Shown here: piece after piece, positions 7,953-16,147 of the stretch
Position numbering within the stretch: the first letter of the stretch is position 1
Layout: each line of letters opens with the position of its first letter
Source: a virus
Direction: 5' to 3' (one strand)
DNA length: 41,264 nt
IMG/VR virus record: IMGVR_UViG_3300033148_010412
Span: 1 to 41,264 of that record
The notes under the pieces: model-generated
The model's database searches: none
The model's input: only the letters and a program-made list of their open reading frames with translations
Told to the model about the DNA's origin: nothing
Program-made: the position numbers and the translations under genes

Positions 7953-10134
7953 ACCCCTCCTCCTCGATAGTGATCTTCATCCTGTCCAGCAGAAACCGGA
8001 TGAAACCGTCCACCCAGGTCATGTCCGATTGGATCACCCTGATCACGTGCTCCCGTTTCCTGCTCTCAGGGTCCCGCATAAGCCTGGCCCGTTCCTCCAG
8101 GAGATTGGCCTGCGCATCGATCAGCCGCACCTGGCTGCTCACCAGACGCTCCATCTTGTCCTCCAGGAACCACTTCTCCAGCATGCTCCCGCTGGCCCCG
8201 ATGCCCTTGATGAGCTCTCCCAGCCCCCGGTTGATGGAATCGGTGATATCCTTGACTTCCTGGAATTGCTGCTTCCATTCCTTCGCCTCGTCAGTAGCCT
8301 TTGCAAGCTGATCCTTCAGGCTTTTTATCTCCTGCTTGCTCTTCTGGATGGAGGCGGTATCGGTCTGTATCTTCGCCGTCCAGTTCTTCGGGTCCTTGAT
8401 CTCCTTTTTAAGCTCATCGATTTTGGCCTTTGCCTCCCCGGTTTCAACCCTGGGGATTATCTCCACTTCCCGCAACTGGTCTATCTTGTCGCTCACAGCC
8501 CCGACCGCCTGTAAGGCCTCCCCGGTCCACAGTCGCGGCGGCTCCGTGGCCCACACAGCCTCGGCGTCCTCCTTCAGGCCCGCCATCGTGCTCCTTATCT
8601 TTTCGCTTAAGCTCTCAAAAGCTCCTCCGATGACCCAGGTATCCTTGAATGATTCCGTCACCGCCTGCAGCGGCTCCAGTATCTCCGTGAGAATGGCGGC
8701 CTTGACTTTTCTCAGGGCGATCATCCAGTTTCCCTCGAACAGCCACCCCACCAGGGCCACCCCGTCCCGGACGGCCGAGATCGCAACTCCGATCCCCCCG
8801 ATGATCACGTTGATGGCCTTCAGACCGAACTTGATTCCCTCGAGAGACGTGGCCCATTTCAAGAAATCCCTGATGGTCGTGGTGACCACCTCCTGGAAAT
8901 CGCTTACCGCGCCCAACTGAAAAGCGGCCTGTATCTGCGCCTTGACGTTCCCGAGGGTTTCCCCCAGGCGCTCCATGTGCTCGCGCCACTTCAGCGTTTT
9001 ATCGACCCATTGGGTGATTGCATCGATTCCCTCTTTCACCCACTCGACCAGTTCGGTCAGGACGGAAACGAACCCTTCCCCGACGATAATGCGCAGGTTG
9101 CTTATGCTGTTCCACAGCAATTTCAGCTTGTTGTGAAACGTGTTCATCATCTTTTCATATGCCTCCAGCATAGCACCCTGGCTGTTTTTCATCCTGTCGG
9201 TAACCTCTATTAAATCCCTGTAATTGTTTGCCAGGATGAGAACGCCCTGTGCGGCCCTCTGCTCGGGCACCATCTCCATGATCTGGTTCAGCGTCAATTT
9301 CTTTTTCGATACCTGTTCTATAATCTCCATGAGGGAGAGATTTCTGGCCGCGTTTTCATCCGAGGCTATTCCATACTTAACCATTGCCTTCACGGCCTCA
9401 TCGGTCGGCTTGGCCACAGCCACCATCGCCCCCCGCAGGTAGGTGAATGATTCACTGACCAAGCCGGTGTTTTTGGTCAATACGGCCACGGCCGCGCTCG
9501 TCTCTTCAAAGCTGATACCCGAGGCCTTTGCCATCGATGATACCGTACCGATATTGCTCGACAACTGTTCAAAGTTGATCTTGCCTTCCTTCACCGTCTG
9601 GAACATGATGTCCATATATTTGTTGGCCTGGCTCGCGCTTTCACCATACGCACTTAATACCGTGGTCAATCCATCAACCGCCGTCTTGGTCTCGGTAAGC
9701 CCGGCCACGCTCCCTTTCGCGGCCACCTTCACCAGTTCCAGCGAATCGTGCAGCTCATACCCGGCAGAGATGGTCTGATACAGCGCCCCGGACAAATCAC
9801 TGGTGCTCTTGGGTATCACCGTTGACAGCTCGAGGATGGCGTCCTTCACCGCCGGCAGATCCTTCTCCGCCACACCGCTCACCAGGGTGGAGACCTCGGC
9901 CATCTTGTACTGAAATTCGCTGGCCGCCTTGACGGCAAGGACGCTCATGGCCGCGGCCGCCGCGGTGAGCGCGGCCGTCAGCTTCAGCACGCCGCCGACC
10001 GCGTCCTTGGCCACGCTGGTAACCTTCCCCAGCCCCGAAGTGGCCGCGCCCAGTCCTTTATGCAGCGCGCCCAAGGGACCGGAAAACTTATCCACGCCCT
10101 CAATGATTAATTTCAATACTTCCGTCGCGGCCAT
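7930..10134 (-). CDS. Tail tape measure protein (TP901 family type)
   Basis: This 734-residue protein sets tail length and is held inside the tail tube. An N-terminal segment with small residues and hydrophobic stretches (residues about 20-70, GLGAATSGLGKV, LTAALTAAAAAMSVLAVKAA) is followed by the TP901-type core, seen in GALYQTISAG, GLTTVLSAYG, INFEQLSSNIGTV and GISFEETSAAVAVLTK (about 110-230). Further hydrophobic helices lie near 430-480, and a long coiled coil covers about 560-660. It follows the chaperone genes, as in most long-tailed phages. Its length would correspond to a tail of roughly 110 nm if it follows the usual ratio of about 0.15 nm per residue, which supports a long non-contractile tail. 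Confidence 0.9.
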   Translation of the reverse strand: MAATEVLKLIIEGVDKFSGPLGALHKGLGAATSGLGKVTSVAKDAVGGVLKLTAALTAAAAAMSVLAVKAASEFQYKMAEVSTLVSGVAEKDLPAVKDAILELSTVIPKSTSDLSGALYQTISAGYELHDSLELVKVAAKGSVAGLTETKTAVDGLTTVLSAYGESASQANKYMDIMFQTVKEGKINFEQLSSNIGTVSSMAKASGISFEETSAAVAVLTKNTGLVSESFTYLRGAMVAVAKPTDEAVKAMVKYGIASDENAARNLSLMEIIEQVSKKKLTLNQIMEMVPEQRAAQGVLILANNYRDLIEVTDRMKNSQGAMLEAYEKMMNTFHNKLKLLWNSISNLRIIVGEGFVSVLTELVEWVKEGIDAITQWVDKTLKWREHMERLGETLGNVKAQIQAAFQLGAVSDFQEVVTTTIRDFLKWATSLEGIKFGLKAINVIIGGIGVAISAVRDGVALVGWLFEGNWMIALRKVKAAILTEILEPLQAVTESFKDTWVIGGAFESLSEKIRSTMAGLKEDAEAVWATEPPRLWTGEALQAVGAVSDKIDQLREVEIIPRVETGEAKAKIDELKKEIKDPKNWTAKIQTDTASIQKSKQEIKSLKDQLAKATDEAKEWKQQFQEVKDITDSINRGLGELIKGIGASGSMLEKWFLEDKMERLVSSQVRLIDAQANLLEERARLMRDPESRKREHVIRVIQSDMTWVDGFIRFLLDRMKITIEEEGFECLCSV

Positions 10135-10627
10135 ATCGTAATACCTCTTGCAGTCCCTCTTTGCTTTGATCGATAGCCTTCATCCTCCAGTGCTTGACAA
10201 AATCCTCCGCATCGGCATGATCCCCGGCGAATTGCACCATCCTGGCGATGGACCCCGTCATTACCTCCCGCGCCCCGCCATCCGGATTCAAAATCACCAG
10301 GTAAAGCTCGTGCAGATAGGGCAATTCCTTTGCCGTGAGCCGCGCTTTGAAGAGATTACATAGCGTGCCGATGATCCACCACCGTTGCTTTTCATGCAGG
10401 TGCATGTCAGCCGGAATCTCATCATCATTATGCTTGCACCTGGTATGCAGCTCCGGATCGTACCGCACGGTGAGGATGATGTTTCGCCCTATTACATCAA
10501 AACCCTCGGCGGCGATCCCCGCCCTGGTCATGTCCACCAGCAGCATCCGTATCCGGCTGTCCGCGGATTTCATCCATTTCTCAAGCTTCTTCTGCCGTTT
10601 CCGCCTGAATGTCCGCACCTGGCTCAC
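10100..10627 (-). CDS. Hypothetical protein between tail chaperone and tape measure
   Basis: A 175-residue protein with a basic N-terminus (MSQVRTFRRKRQKKLEKWMKS), then a mixed alpha/beta part (RNIILTVRYDPELH, RWWIIGTLCNLFKARL). The GTG start at 10627 overlaps the TGA of the preceding small frame (GTGA) and its 3' end overlaps the tape measure start by 35 bases, so translation is coupled on both sides. It lies where other phages encode a second tail assembly factor. No recognised family. Confidence 0.6.
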   Translation of the reverse strand: MSQVRTFRRKRQKKLEKWMKSADSRIRMLLVDMTRAGIAAEGFDVIGRNIILTVRYDPELHTRCKHNDDEIPADMHLHEKQRWWIIGTLCNLFKARLTAKELPYLHELYLVILNPDGGAREVMTGSIARMVQFAGDHADAEDFVKHWRMKAIDQSKEGLQEVLRYGRDGSIEINH

Positions 10628-10788
10628 TGCTGCGCCCTCCTCCTCTGCTCCTTTATCTCCAGGTACTGTTCCCAGCCCCAGATCTCCTCTCGACTCAAAT
10701 ATCCGTAAGGAAAAATATGCGGCGCAACCTCAAAAACAAAACGCCCCCTTTGGTCGCAGAGGGCGTAAATGCTCGTCAGCTCTCCCAT
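10624..10788 (-). CDS. -1 frame extension of the tail assembly chaperone (54 aa)
   Basis: This short frame begins at an ATG (MGELTSIYALCDQRGRFVFE...) and ends ...EQRRRAQQ. Its frame is -1 relative to the upstream 150-residue gene and is open back through the A9 run at 10812-10820, so ribosomal slippage there would fuse it to the upstream protein, giving about 207 residues in total. This is the G/GT arrangement of long-tailed phages, in which a minor frameshifted chaperone helps load the tape measure. Independent initiation is also possible because GGCAAGGG precedes the ATG. It is shorter than usual gene-finder limits and easily missed. Confidence 0.7.
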   Translation of the reverse strand: MGELTSIYALCDQRGRFVFEVAPHIFPYGYLSREEIWGWEQYLEIKEQRRRAQQ

Positions 10789-10793
10789 CGCCC

Positions 10794-11246
10794 TTACCCT
10801 TGCCTGGACGATTTTTTTTTAAGCTCGCTCCCCCTGCCCGTCAAATCGCTGATCTTCTGGCTGAGCCGGTACAGCACCATCGGGTAATGCGCGGCGATCT
10901 TCGCCGCCTGGTCGTGATCCAGTTCGCTGCCCCTCACCACGGTCTCGATCATGCGCCTGACCTCCGGGCTCTGGCCCTCGCCCAGGCCCAGCACATCCCG
11001 CAGGATTTTGGCCGCATCCGCCGTTTCCTTGCTCTCCAGGGCCTTCACCACGGCCTCGGCCATGCTGTTCTCGCCGACGCCGATTGAGGCCATCAGCCCC
11101 GTTGCATCCAGCGCCCATACCTTGATGATGATGTTCTCTTTGGGAGGTGGCTTGTACAGCGCCTTTAGTTCATTACATACAACCTCGGCCTCCAGGCGCT
11201 GCATCGGCTGATACAATTTTTCTAAATTAAATTCTATGCTCATCAT
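10794..11246 (-). CDS. Tail assembly chaperone (G-like)
   Basis: This 150-residue protein lies between the probable tail tube gene and the tape measure gene, the usual chaperone position. It is helix-rich with a repetitive middle (SMAEAVVKALESKETADAAKILRDVLGLG) and ends SELKKKSSRQG. Its ATG overlaps the stop of the tube gene by four bases (ATGA). The last codons contain nine A residues in the coding strand (AAA AAA AAA), a slippery run placed just before the stop, with the -1 frame open beyond. In other phages both short and frameshifted products are needed for tail assembly but absent from the virion. Confidence 0.75.
   Translation of the reverse strand: MMSIEFNLEKLYQPMQRLEAEVVCNELKALYKPPPKENIIIKVWALDATGLMASIGVGENSMAEAVVKALESKETADAAKILRDVLGLGEGQSPEVRRMIETVVRGSELDHDQAAKIAAHYPMVLYRLSQKISDLTGRGSELKKKSSRQG
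10812..10820 (-). promoter_or_regulatory. A9 slippery site for -1 programmed frameshift
   Basis: In the coding strand the codons CTT AAA AAA AAA TCG contain the heptamer A AAA AAA. A -1 slip leads into the 62-codon open frame ending at 10624; the zero frame stops six codons later (SSRQG). Position and geometry match the known tail chaperone frameshifts. Confidence 0.7.
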
Positions 11247-12259
11247 TCCACCCAGATGGGCTCCATGTCCGCGCCAAGGTTGATCGTGGCCCGCATGTTG
11301 GCACCCACGGGATACTCGTCCGCGATGGCCAGGGACCCCTGCATCAGCCAGAACCCGGTAAGATACTTGTCGGGATAGAACTTGAGCGCTCGAGTGGTAC
11401 CCTTAACCTGCATGATGATCGAGGAGCCTTTCCCATCATGCAGGCAGTTGAACGATCCTGTTCCGCGTCCCCACTTAGTGGCCGCCCTTGGGCCGTCATA
11501 AGTGCTGTCCTCGCTCTGCGTGGCGCTGTCCCGCGGCGGCCTGAATTCGGACGCCTCCGGAATCTGCGCGAAGTTCGGATTGTAGTACTTCGCGTAAACT
11601 GTTTTAGCCACCGACCCGGTGTGGATCAGCGGCAGCGCTTCCGAGAACTCCACCTGGGCTGTTCCCTTGGTGCCGATCCCGTCCTTCCCCAGCGGATGGA
11701 CGGTCACCACCGGGTAGCTGGCCAGCTCCCGGTGCTGGTTGGGTACAGCGAAAATCTCATCCGCCGTAATTGGCGCGGCAGTGAAGCTGGCGGTCCTGAC
11801 CTGCGCCAGTTCAATGCTGGTTGTGGCAATCAACGGAGGCCCGCCGTCAGCCGCCCTGGTCTCTGAAAATTCCGTGTGTTCCGTGCCTGCGACGGCGGCG
11901 ATGGCTTCTGCATTAGTAAGCGTTATGCTGTTGATCCTGTGCGTCTTTGGATCCGTCGCTCTGGTTATGGATACGTCTGTTTCATCCGCCGCCAGGGTCA
12001 CCAGCGCGCCGTTTATCCACGCCGTCCCCTTGGACACGTCCACCTGGTCATTCCCGCCGGAAACCGCCGGAATGACCTCCAAGCCGGTAAGGACGCCGTC
12101 CGGCCGTATAAGCGGCTTCTGCGCGCCCACCATGCTGAATATCCTGCCGGCCGTGGAAACCTCAAAATGCTGATGGTCTATGTCGGTCATGGCCTCATAA
12201 TCATAGAGCACCGCACCCAGCTCCACCAGAACCTTGGAATCGCTCGCGTCTTTTGCCAT
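11243..12259 (-). CDS. Probable major tail tube protein
   Basis: This 338-residue protein sits immediately upstream of the chaperone gene, where long-tailed phages encode the tail tube. It is beta-rich, with no signal peptide, and has a GxxK/R-poor acidic N-terminus. Segments such as AQVEFSEALPLIHTG and GSSIIMQVKGTTRALKFYPDKYLTGFWLMQGSLAIADEYPVGANMRATIN (about 270-330) look like the closing tube-domain strands. The first third (ITDIDHQHFEVSTAGRIF and DVSKGTAWINGALVTLA) looks like an added N-terminal domain. AGGAGG lies about 8 bases before the ATG. No separate sheath gene is seen next to it. The role is assigned mainly from position. Confidence 0.6.
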   Translation of the reverse strand: MAKDASDSKVLVELGAVLYDYEAMTDIDHQHFEVSTAGRIFSMVGAQKPLIRPDGVLTGLEVIPAVSGGNDQVDVSKGTAWINGALVTLAADETDVSITRATDPKTHRINSITLTNAEAIAAVAGTEHTEFSETRAADGGPPLIATTSIELAQVRTASFTAAPITADEIFAVPNQHRELASYPVVTVHPLGKDGIGTKGTAQVEFSEALPLIHTGSVAKTVYAKYYNPNFAQIPEASEFRPPRDSATQSEDSTYDGPRAATKWGRGTGSFNCLHDGKGSSIIMQVKGTTRALKFYPDKYLTGFWLMQGSLAIADEYPVGANMRATINLGADMEPIWVE

Positions 12260-12279
12260 TACTTAATCCTCCTTTTTTA

Positions 12280-12455
12280 AGAAGGTGAAAGGTTCAAGGT
12301 TCAAAGCAAAAGGTTCAAGGTTCAAGGTTCAAGGTAAAAGGTAAAAGGTTAAAAGATTAAGATTTAAACTTCTTGTCCCTTGATCCTTGTCCCTTCATCC
12401 TTGATCCTTTATCCTTTGTCCTTTAACCTTGCTCCTTGTCCCTTGCTTCCTTGTC
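12280..12455. repeat. Heptamer repeat array in two opposed orientations
   Basis: From 12285 to about 12360 units read AAGGTTC/AAGGTAA, and from 12370 to 12453 units read CCTTGTC/CCTTGAT. The two halves are roughly complementary and could fold into a long hairpin. The right half is inside the 3' end of the DUF1599-like gene. Confidence 0.85.
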
Positions 12456-12744
12456 GAATGAAATCTATTCGGTGACAATTGATGCTTGCCGCGCCTAATA
12501 TTCCATACCCCGCAATATCCCGCCAGGGCGACTCGCCAAAAGCGTCCTTGTCTGTGGCGATTCGGAAAAGCTTGTCAATCACTCTCACAATGGCCAGCAT
12601 GTCCTTGAACTGGTCAACGCGGATCCCGTCAGGATAAAGCACTTCAAGAATCCTGTGGGATTGGCTGAAACTATCACCATACGCGGCGTTCTTCTCCGCA
12701 ACCATGCGGCCTATATCCTGTCCTAATATTTCGTAAAGATTCAT
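12409..12744 (-). CDS. DUF1599-like protein (nucleotide modification associated domain 1)
   Basis: A 111-residue protein. The motif EKNAAYGDSF near residue 17, the middle DQFKDMLAIVRVIDKLFRIA, and SPWRDIAGYGILG near 75-87 agree with the DUF1599 pattern (KNxxYGxSW ... KxxRI ... DxxGYxxL), a family found in phages and linked by gene context to altered DNA bases. The C-terminal 15 residues (RQGSKGQGARLKDKG) come from the heptamer repeat and are probably an accidental extension. It lies between tail and fibre genes. The family is known mainly from context, so the biochemical role is open. Confidence 0.6.
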   Translation of the reverse strand: MNLYEILGQDIGRMVAEKNAAYGDSFSQSHRILEVLYPDGIRVDQFKDMLAIVRVIDKLFRIATDKDAFGESPWRDIAGYGILGAASINCHRIDFIRQGSKGQGARLKDKG

Positions 12745-12746
12745 TA

Positions 12747-13145
12747 TTAAACGATCCCCGCGTGGTCTCTTAAATAGCAGATCATTTTCGCCTGCGCTTT
12801 CATGACCTTTTTAGCGCTGGCAAGGTCTGTTACATCGGCCTCTATATAATCCTCCGCCTCCTGCGCTGTCCACGTAGCCCAGCCGGGGATGTTGCGGATA
12901 GCAGGTTCGGCGTTGGCCTTGCGGTTTTGCTTCGCGTTCCATTCGGCCAGAGCGGCGTCGGCGTCATGTAGAGCCAACTTTTCCAAAATGGCCTGTTTGT
13001 TAGACATGTCATAATTCGTAATAATTAATGTACCTTCTGCGACTTCCTCGGTTTCTATATCTGTATTGATGATACACTTATTATCAACAGATATTATTTC
13101 CGCAATCACAGCGTCATGAAACCACTTTCCGTATTTCTTAATCAT
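12747..13145 (-). CDS. Hypothetical protein following the fibre gene
   Basis: A 132-residue protein directly downstream of the fibre gene and three bases before the DUF1599-like gene. Residues 1-50 are beta-rich (DAVIAEIISVDNKCIINTD, GTLIITNYDM); the rest is helical with GWATWTAQEAEDYIEADVTDL, a motif resembling small proteins found beside phage fibres. It may assist fibre assembly; that is inferred from position only. Confidence 0.5.
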   Translation of the reverse strand: MIKKYGKWFHDAVIAEIISVDNKCIINTDIETEEVAEGTLIITNYDMSNKQAILEKLALHDADAALAEWNAKQNRKANAEPAIRNIPGWATWTAQEAEDYIEADVTDLASAKKVMKAQAKMICYLRDHAGIV

Positions 13146-13150
13146 TAAAT

Positions 13151-14560
13151 CTAACCCCCAGGAACAATAAGTATTGATATTATAGTTCTATTCTTTCTGA
13201 CGGTTAACGTGTCTGCACTAGTCTTTGCTCTGCCTTTAACTGCGCCCCATGCCAGAGAACCGGCCTTATATGTGTGGTGGAAGACTAGCGATTGATTATA
13301 ACCAGCAACTAAATAATTCATATTATTTGTATCAGGAGCAAGGTCCGAATTTATTGAAACCCTGAACTGGCATGCGCTGCCCACAACCGAGTGATAATAG
13401 TCGGTAGAAATCACACCAAGGACAACCCAGCCCGGAGGAATCAATATATAGGGCTGTGGGGAATCGATATCTACTTCGCCAGCGGATGCCGTGATATTTT
13501 GAGTTGTGCCCGTTCCAATTACGGTTGTACGATAAGGTATCGGATTGACGAAGCTGTGTACGCATCCATCGTCAGCAAACTGAGTACTCGCATCAGTCCT
13601 GATCCATCCCACGTGCCTGCAGTGGGCAGCGTCTCCACTTCCCCCTAAATATCCGTCACTGTTCGGAGTCGTGGCGCTGTAGCGCAGCTCGTTGGGGTTG
13701 GTGGAGTGGCCCGGGCCCAGCAGGTACGCATGATAATTCGTATCAGCCGCCGGGTTGCTGGTGCTGATGCTCCCATCCGCGTTGAGCAGATAGTTCCCCG
13801 CGGTCAACGCCCTTTCTATATCCGATGCCAGACTGGTATAATCACCGCCGACTTCGATTAACTTACTTGTCCCGGCAAGACCCGTCAGCCGCCCCGTATC
13901 CGCGTCCTTCCGCTCAAAACGGCCGTGAGCCAAACCCTTCCTGTCTGGCGTCCATATTTTCGTTGATGTGTGGCCCAACAATCCCGCGGCGAGCCTCTCA
14001 AAAAACGCGTCTCTCGCACTAATTCCGCCCAGGCCCCACTCCTGCCTGCCGCTGACATCTACGCGCCACCGCTTTTCTGTATCAGAGTCCCGTTTAGCAT
14101 AAAAAGCAGTATCACTTGAGTACTGCCTTGAGAATAATATGCTGCGTGAGAGCTGCCACGCCTTGTCACTGGTGTACTGAAGTGTCATACTCGGCTCTTC
14201 AGTCCCGCGCCCCAGCTTGATCGTGCCGTCAGCATACATCTCTATCCTGTTGTGGGCATCTCCTGTAACCTTTCCCGTCAGTATTAAGTCGCTTGTGTTC
14301 GCTCTCTCGAGATCGATCGGTTTTGGCAAATCTTCAGATTGAATCGCCTGAAATGCGAAAGCCGCCGCTGCCGTGGCCCGCAGGAAATGACCTATTGTAA
14401 GATTCGATGCTTCGTGGCTTGCGCCTACTAATGCATGGGGAGCATAACTCACCTGGAGCACGCCATCATTATCCACCTGCACCTGGACTTGAGAGCCTCC
14501 ACTGGTCTTGCCCATGAGCCGGGCCTGTATCATGCCCTCTATGATTTTGAATATACCCAT
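13151..14560 (-). CDS. Tail fibre or receptor-binding protein
   Basis: A 469-residue protein with a fibre-like layout. The N-terminus is helical and small (MGIFKIIEGMIQARLMGK), residues about 75-180 contain Ser/Thr/Gly-rich beta segments with LILTGKVTGDAHNRIEMYADGTIKLG and similar, and the C-terminal part ends in a beta-rich head domain (PPGWVVLGVISTDYYHSVVGSA ... NRTIISILIVPGG). It is encoded in a block of accessory structural genes between head completion and tail genes, together with a small downstream gene that may help its folding. The receptor is unknown. Confidence 0.6.
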   Translation of the reverse strand: MGIFKIIEGMIQARLMGKTSGGSQVQVQVDNDGVLQVSYAPHALVGASHEASNLTIGHFLRATAAAAFAFQAIQSEDLPKPIDLERANTSDLILTGKVTGDAHNRIEMYADGTIKLGRGTEEPSMTLQYTSDKAWQLSRSILFSRQYSSDTAFYAKRDSDTEKRWRVDVSGRQEWGLGGISARDAFFERLAAGLLGHTSTKIWTPDRKGLAHGRFERKDADTGRLTGLAGTSKLIEVGGDYTSLASDIERALTAGNYLLNADGSISTSNPAADTNYHAYLLGPGHSTNPNELRYSATTPNSDGYLGGSGDAAHCRHVGWIRTDASTQFADDGCVHSFVNPIPYRTTVIGTGTTQNITASAGEVDIDSPQPYILIPPGWVVLGVISTDYYHSVVGSACQFRVSINSDLAPDTNNMNYLVAGYNQSLVFHHTYKAGSLAWGAVKGRAKTSADTLTVRKNRTIISILIVPGG

Positions 14561-14597
14561 TAACCTTTTACCTTGATCCTTTAATCTTGACCCTTAT
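14561..14597. repeat. Heptamer repeat array (short)
   Basis: Units CCTTTTA, CCTTGAT, CCTTTAA and CTTGACC fill the gap between the fibre gene and the small gene upstream of it. Confidence 0.75.
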
Positions 14598-14785
14598 CAG
14601 CTAAAGCTCTCCTGTATCTGCGTAACCATCCCGTCCCCGTCCCTGGTGATCGTGCTCGTCCTCTTCCGGCCCGCCGGGTCCGTCTCCTCCACAGACGATA
14701 CCAGTCCGTCCGTCCGGTTGATCACCGTGATCATAAGCGGACTGTGGATCACCACCTCTTCCCTTCCCAAATCGTCCTGCGGCAT
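14597..14785 (-). CDS. Small hypothetical protein (62 aa)
   Basis: The sequence runs MPQDDLGREEVVIHSPLM and then a beta-strand-like repeat (GLVSSVEETDPAGRKRTSTITRDGDGMVTQIQESF). A GAGGAAG motif lies about 7 bases before its ATG. It overlaps the longer frame at 14601-14957 in another phase; of the two, this one has the more natural composition in the shared part. Probably a small structural or fibre-associated protein; no family recognised. Confidence 0.55.
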   Translation of the reverse strand: MPQDDLGREEVVIHSPLMITVINRTDGLVSSVEETDPAGRKRTSTITRDGDGMVTQIQESFS

Positions 14786-14957
14786 GTTTCATCTTCCTCT
14801 TGGCCGGTGCAACAACCCGCTGGCGTGTCCACCGTCCCGCGATGCGCCATCTCCCGCCGCCCAGGATGCGGCACAGCATGTCGGCCCACAGGGCCGCTGC
14901 TATAAGCAAAAGCAGGACGGTGTCAACGGCCCGCCAGTCGGTGATAGATGACAACAT
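14601..14957 (-). CDS. Small membrane protein overlapping two neighbours
   Basis: AGGAG stands five bases before the ATG at 14957, which overlaps the end of the upstream gene. Residues about 10-30 form one hydrophobic segment (DTVLLLLIAAALWADMLC) followed by basic residues, so a small inner-membrane protein is likely. After about residue 60 the frame runs opposite the 62-aa gene and becomes rich in Gly, Asp and Arg, as expected of a shadow frame. Either the two genes truly overlap for 185 bases, or the membrane protein has been shortened by a frameshift. Function unknown. Confidence 0.4.
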   Translation of the reverse strand: MLSSITDWRAVDTVLLLLIAAALWADMLCRILGGGRWRIAGRWTRQRVVAPAKRKMKHAAGRFGKGRGGDPQSAYDHGDQPDGRTGIVCGGDGPGGPEEDEHDHQGRGRDGYADTGEL

Positions 14958-15237
14958 TGAACTCCTCGTCCGCGGTGGCGTTCTCAATCAGCAGTGTCAT
15001 GGGCCCCAGCAACGGTATCTCCAGACCGCCCTCGTTTAAATATCCCTTGTTATGGCGCCTGCGAAACACATTGAATCCGGATGCGTTTTGTACCGTGAAG
15101 TCGAATAGTGTCGTTCCCGTGGCCGCTTCCACCACAATGAGAAAAGCAATTGCGCTCAACCGCTCCGGTGTCAGCGCCTGCCCGGTTCCGCCCACCGCGG
15201 TGATGGTGCGCTCAAGGATTACCTGCCAGTTCGACAT
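14923..15237 (-). CDS. Hypothetical structural protein (104 aa)
   Basis: A beta-rich 104-residue protein (EAATGTTLFDFTVQNASGFNVF, LEIPLLGPMTLLIENATADEEFNVVIYH). Its regular alternating strands and the absence of a signal peptide suggest a virion decoration or adaptor, but no family was recognised. It is twelve bases from the secreted protein gene upstream and overlaps the membrane protein downstream. Confidence 0.55.
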   Translation of the reverse strand: MSNWQVILERTITAVGGTGQALTPERLSAIAFLIVVEAATGTTLFDFTVQNASGFNVFRRRHNKGYLNEGGLEIPLLGPMTLLIENATADEEFNVVIYHRLAGR

Positions 15238-15249
15238 TTACAACTTCCG

Positions 15250-16089
15250 CTATGGTGCCACCATCAGCCAGACGGGCCGATACTCGCCCTGCACCCCGGC
15301 AAAGGGATGGCTCACCGCCTGGTTGCCCGCTATGTTGGCCGCGGTGGTCCAGGTGGATGTCCAGCCGAATTGCTGCATTGCTCCGGCCGTGTTCGATCCC
15401 AGCGTCAGAGGCTCGCCGTCGGCCGCGGTATCATGCCGCAGGACCAAAGCCACGCCCCAGGTCTGGATCCAAAAATAATAGCCACTGGTAACATCGATCA
15501 GGGATATTCCGGCTAATAAGCGCTCCTCGGTGGCGCTGTGCGTCACACCGTCCCAGGGGTTCTTCATCAGCCCGAATTCATTGGTGTCGGCCGCCGCCAC
15601 GTCGGAGAGCAGAGGATCGCTCAGGGTAAAGGTGCAGACTGCACCTGTTGCGCACGTGGTGTGCGAAGCGATTCTGTATATCTCGCCCTCATTGGTGCCG
15701 TCATTCCCGAACAGGTATCCCTCGTCATACATGTTCGCGGTGATGGCCGTGCTGTCCCCGTTGGTCAATGATATGTTGTATTCTCCGGTGCTGGCCGTCG
15801 CGCTGGGCACCAGGTCGATGTGATCGGATGCGGCCGTCGGAGATATGCACGCCTTGCCTGCCACCAGCGTCCCTCCAGCCTGCGCATACCGGAAAACGCG
15901 TTCTCCAACCACGATCCTGGTCCCTATCGGCAGCTTCTGTGTGGAGCTTTGTTCGGTCAGTCCCTGGATATCCAGCAGGGTTGACGGAGATACAGGTACG
16001 TAAGTGGGCGCTGCCGCGACATGCGATCCCAACGCCATAATGAGCATGGTAACCAGAAACGCCGTCCTGGTTTTCTTTGTGAACTTCAT
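15250..16089 (-). CDS. Phage structural-type protein with a signal peptide
   Basis: A 279-residue protein. Residues 1-28 are a classical Sec signal: KKTR, hydrophobic AFLVTMLIMALGS, then VAAA before PTYV. The mature part has the pattern of a family of beta-rich phage proteins (PIGTRIVVGERVFRYAQAGGTLVAGK near 57-82, EGYLFGNDGTNEGEIYRIASH, TLSDPLL, GYYFWIQTWGVALVL). Export of a structural-type protein is unusual, because virions assemble in the cytoplasm. It may act at the cell surface, for example as a shed receptor decoy, or the signal may be a recent addition. Its neighbour also has an N-terminal membrane segment. Confidence 0.6.
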   Translation of the reverse strand: MKFTKKTRTAFLVTMLIMALGSHVAAAPTYVPVSPSTLLDIQGLTEQSSTQKLPIGTRIVVGERVFRYAQAGGTLVAGKACISPTAASDHIDLVPSATASTGEYNISLTNGDSTAITANMYDEGYLFGNDGTNEGEIYRIASHTTCATGAVCTFTLSDPLLSDVAAADTNEFGLMKNPWDGVTHSATEERLLAGISLIDVTSGYYFWIQTWGVALVLRHDTAADGEPLTLGSNTAGAMQQFGWTSTWTTAANIAGNQAVSHPFAGVQGEYRPVWLMVAP

Positions 16090-16147
16090 TTTTTAATCCT
16101 CCTCTGAATTTTCGCAGGGTCGATTCGTAAACCGCCCATGCGTCAAA

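Noticed and set aside
12280-12455. Repeat array resembling a CRISPR
   Set aside because: Units are 7 bp, degenerate and contiguous, with no spacers and no cas genes.
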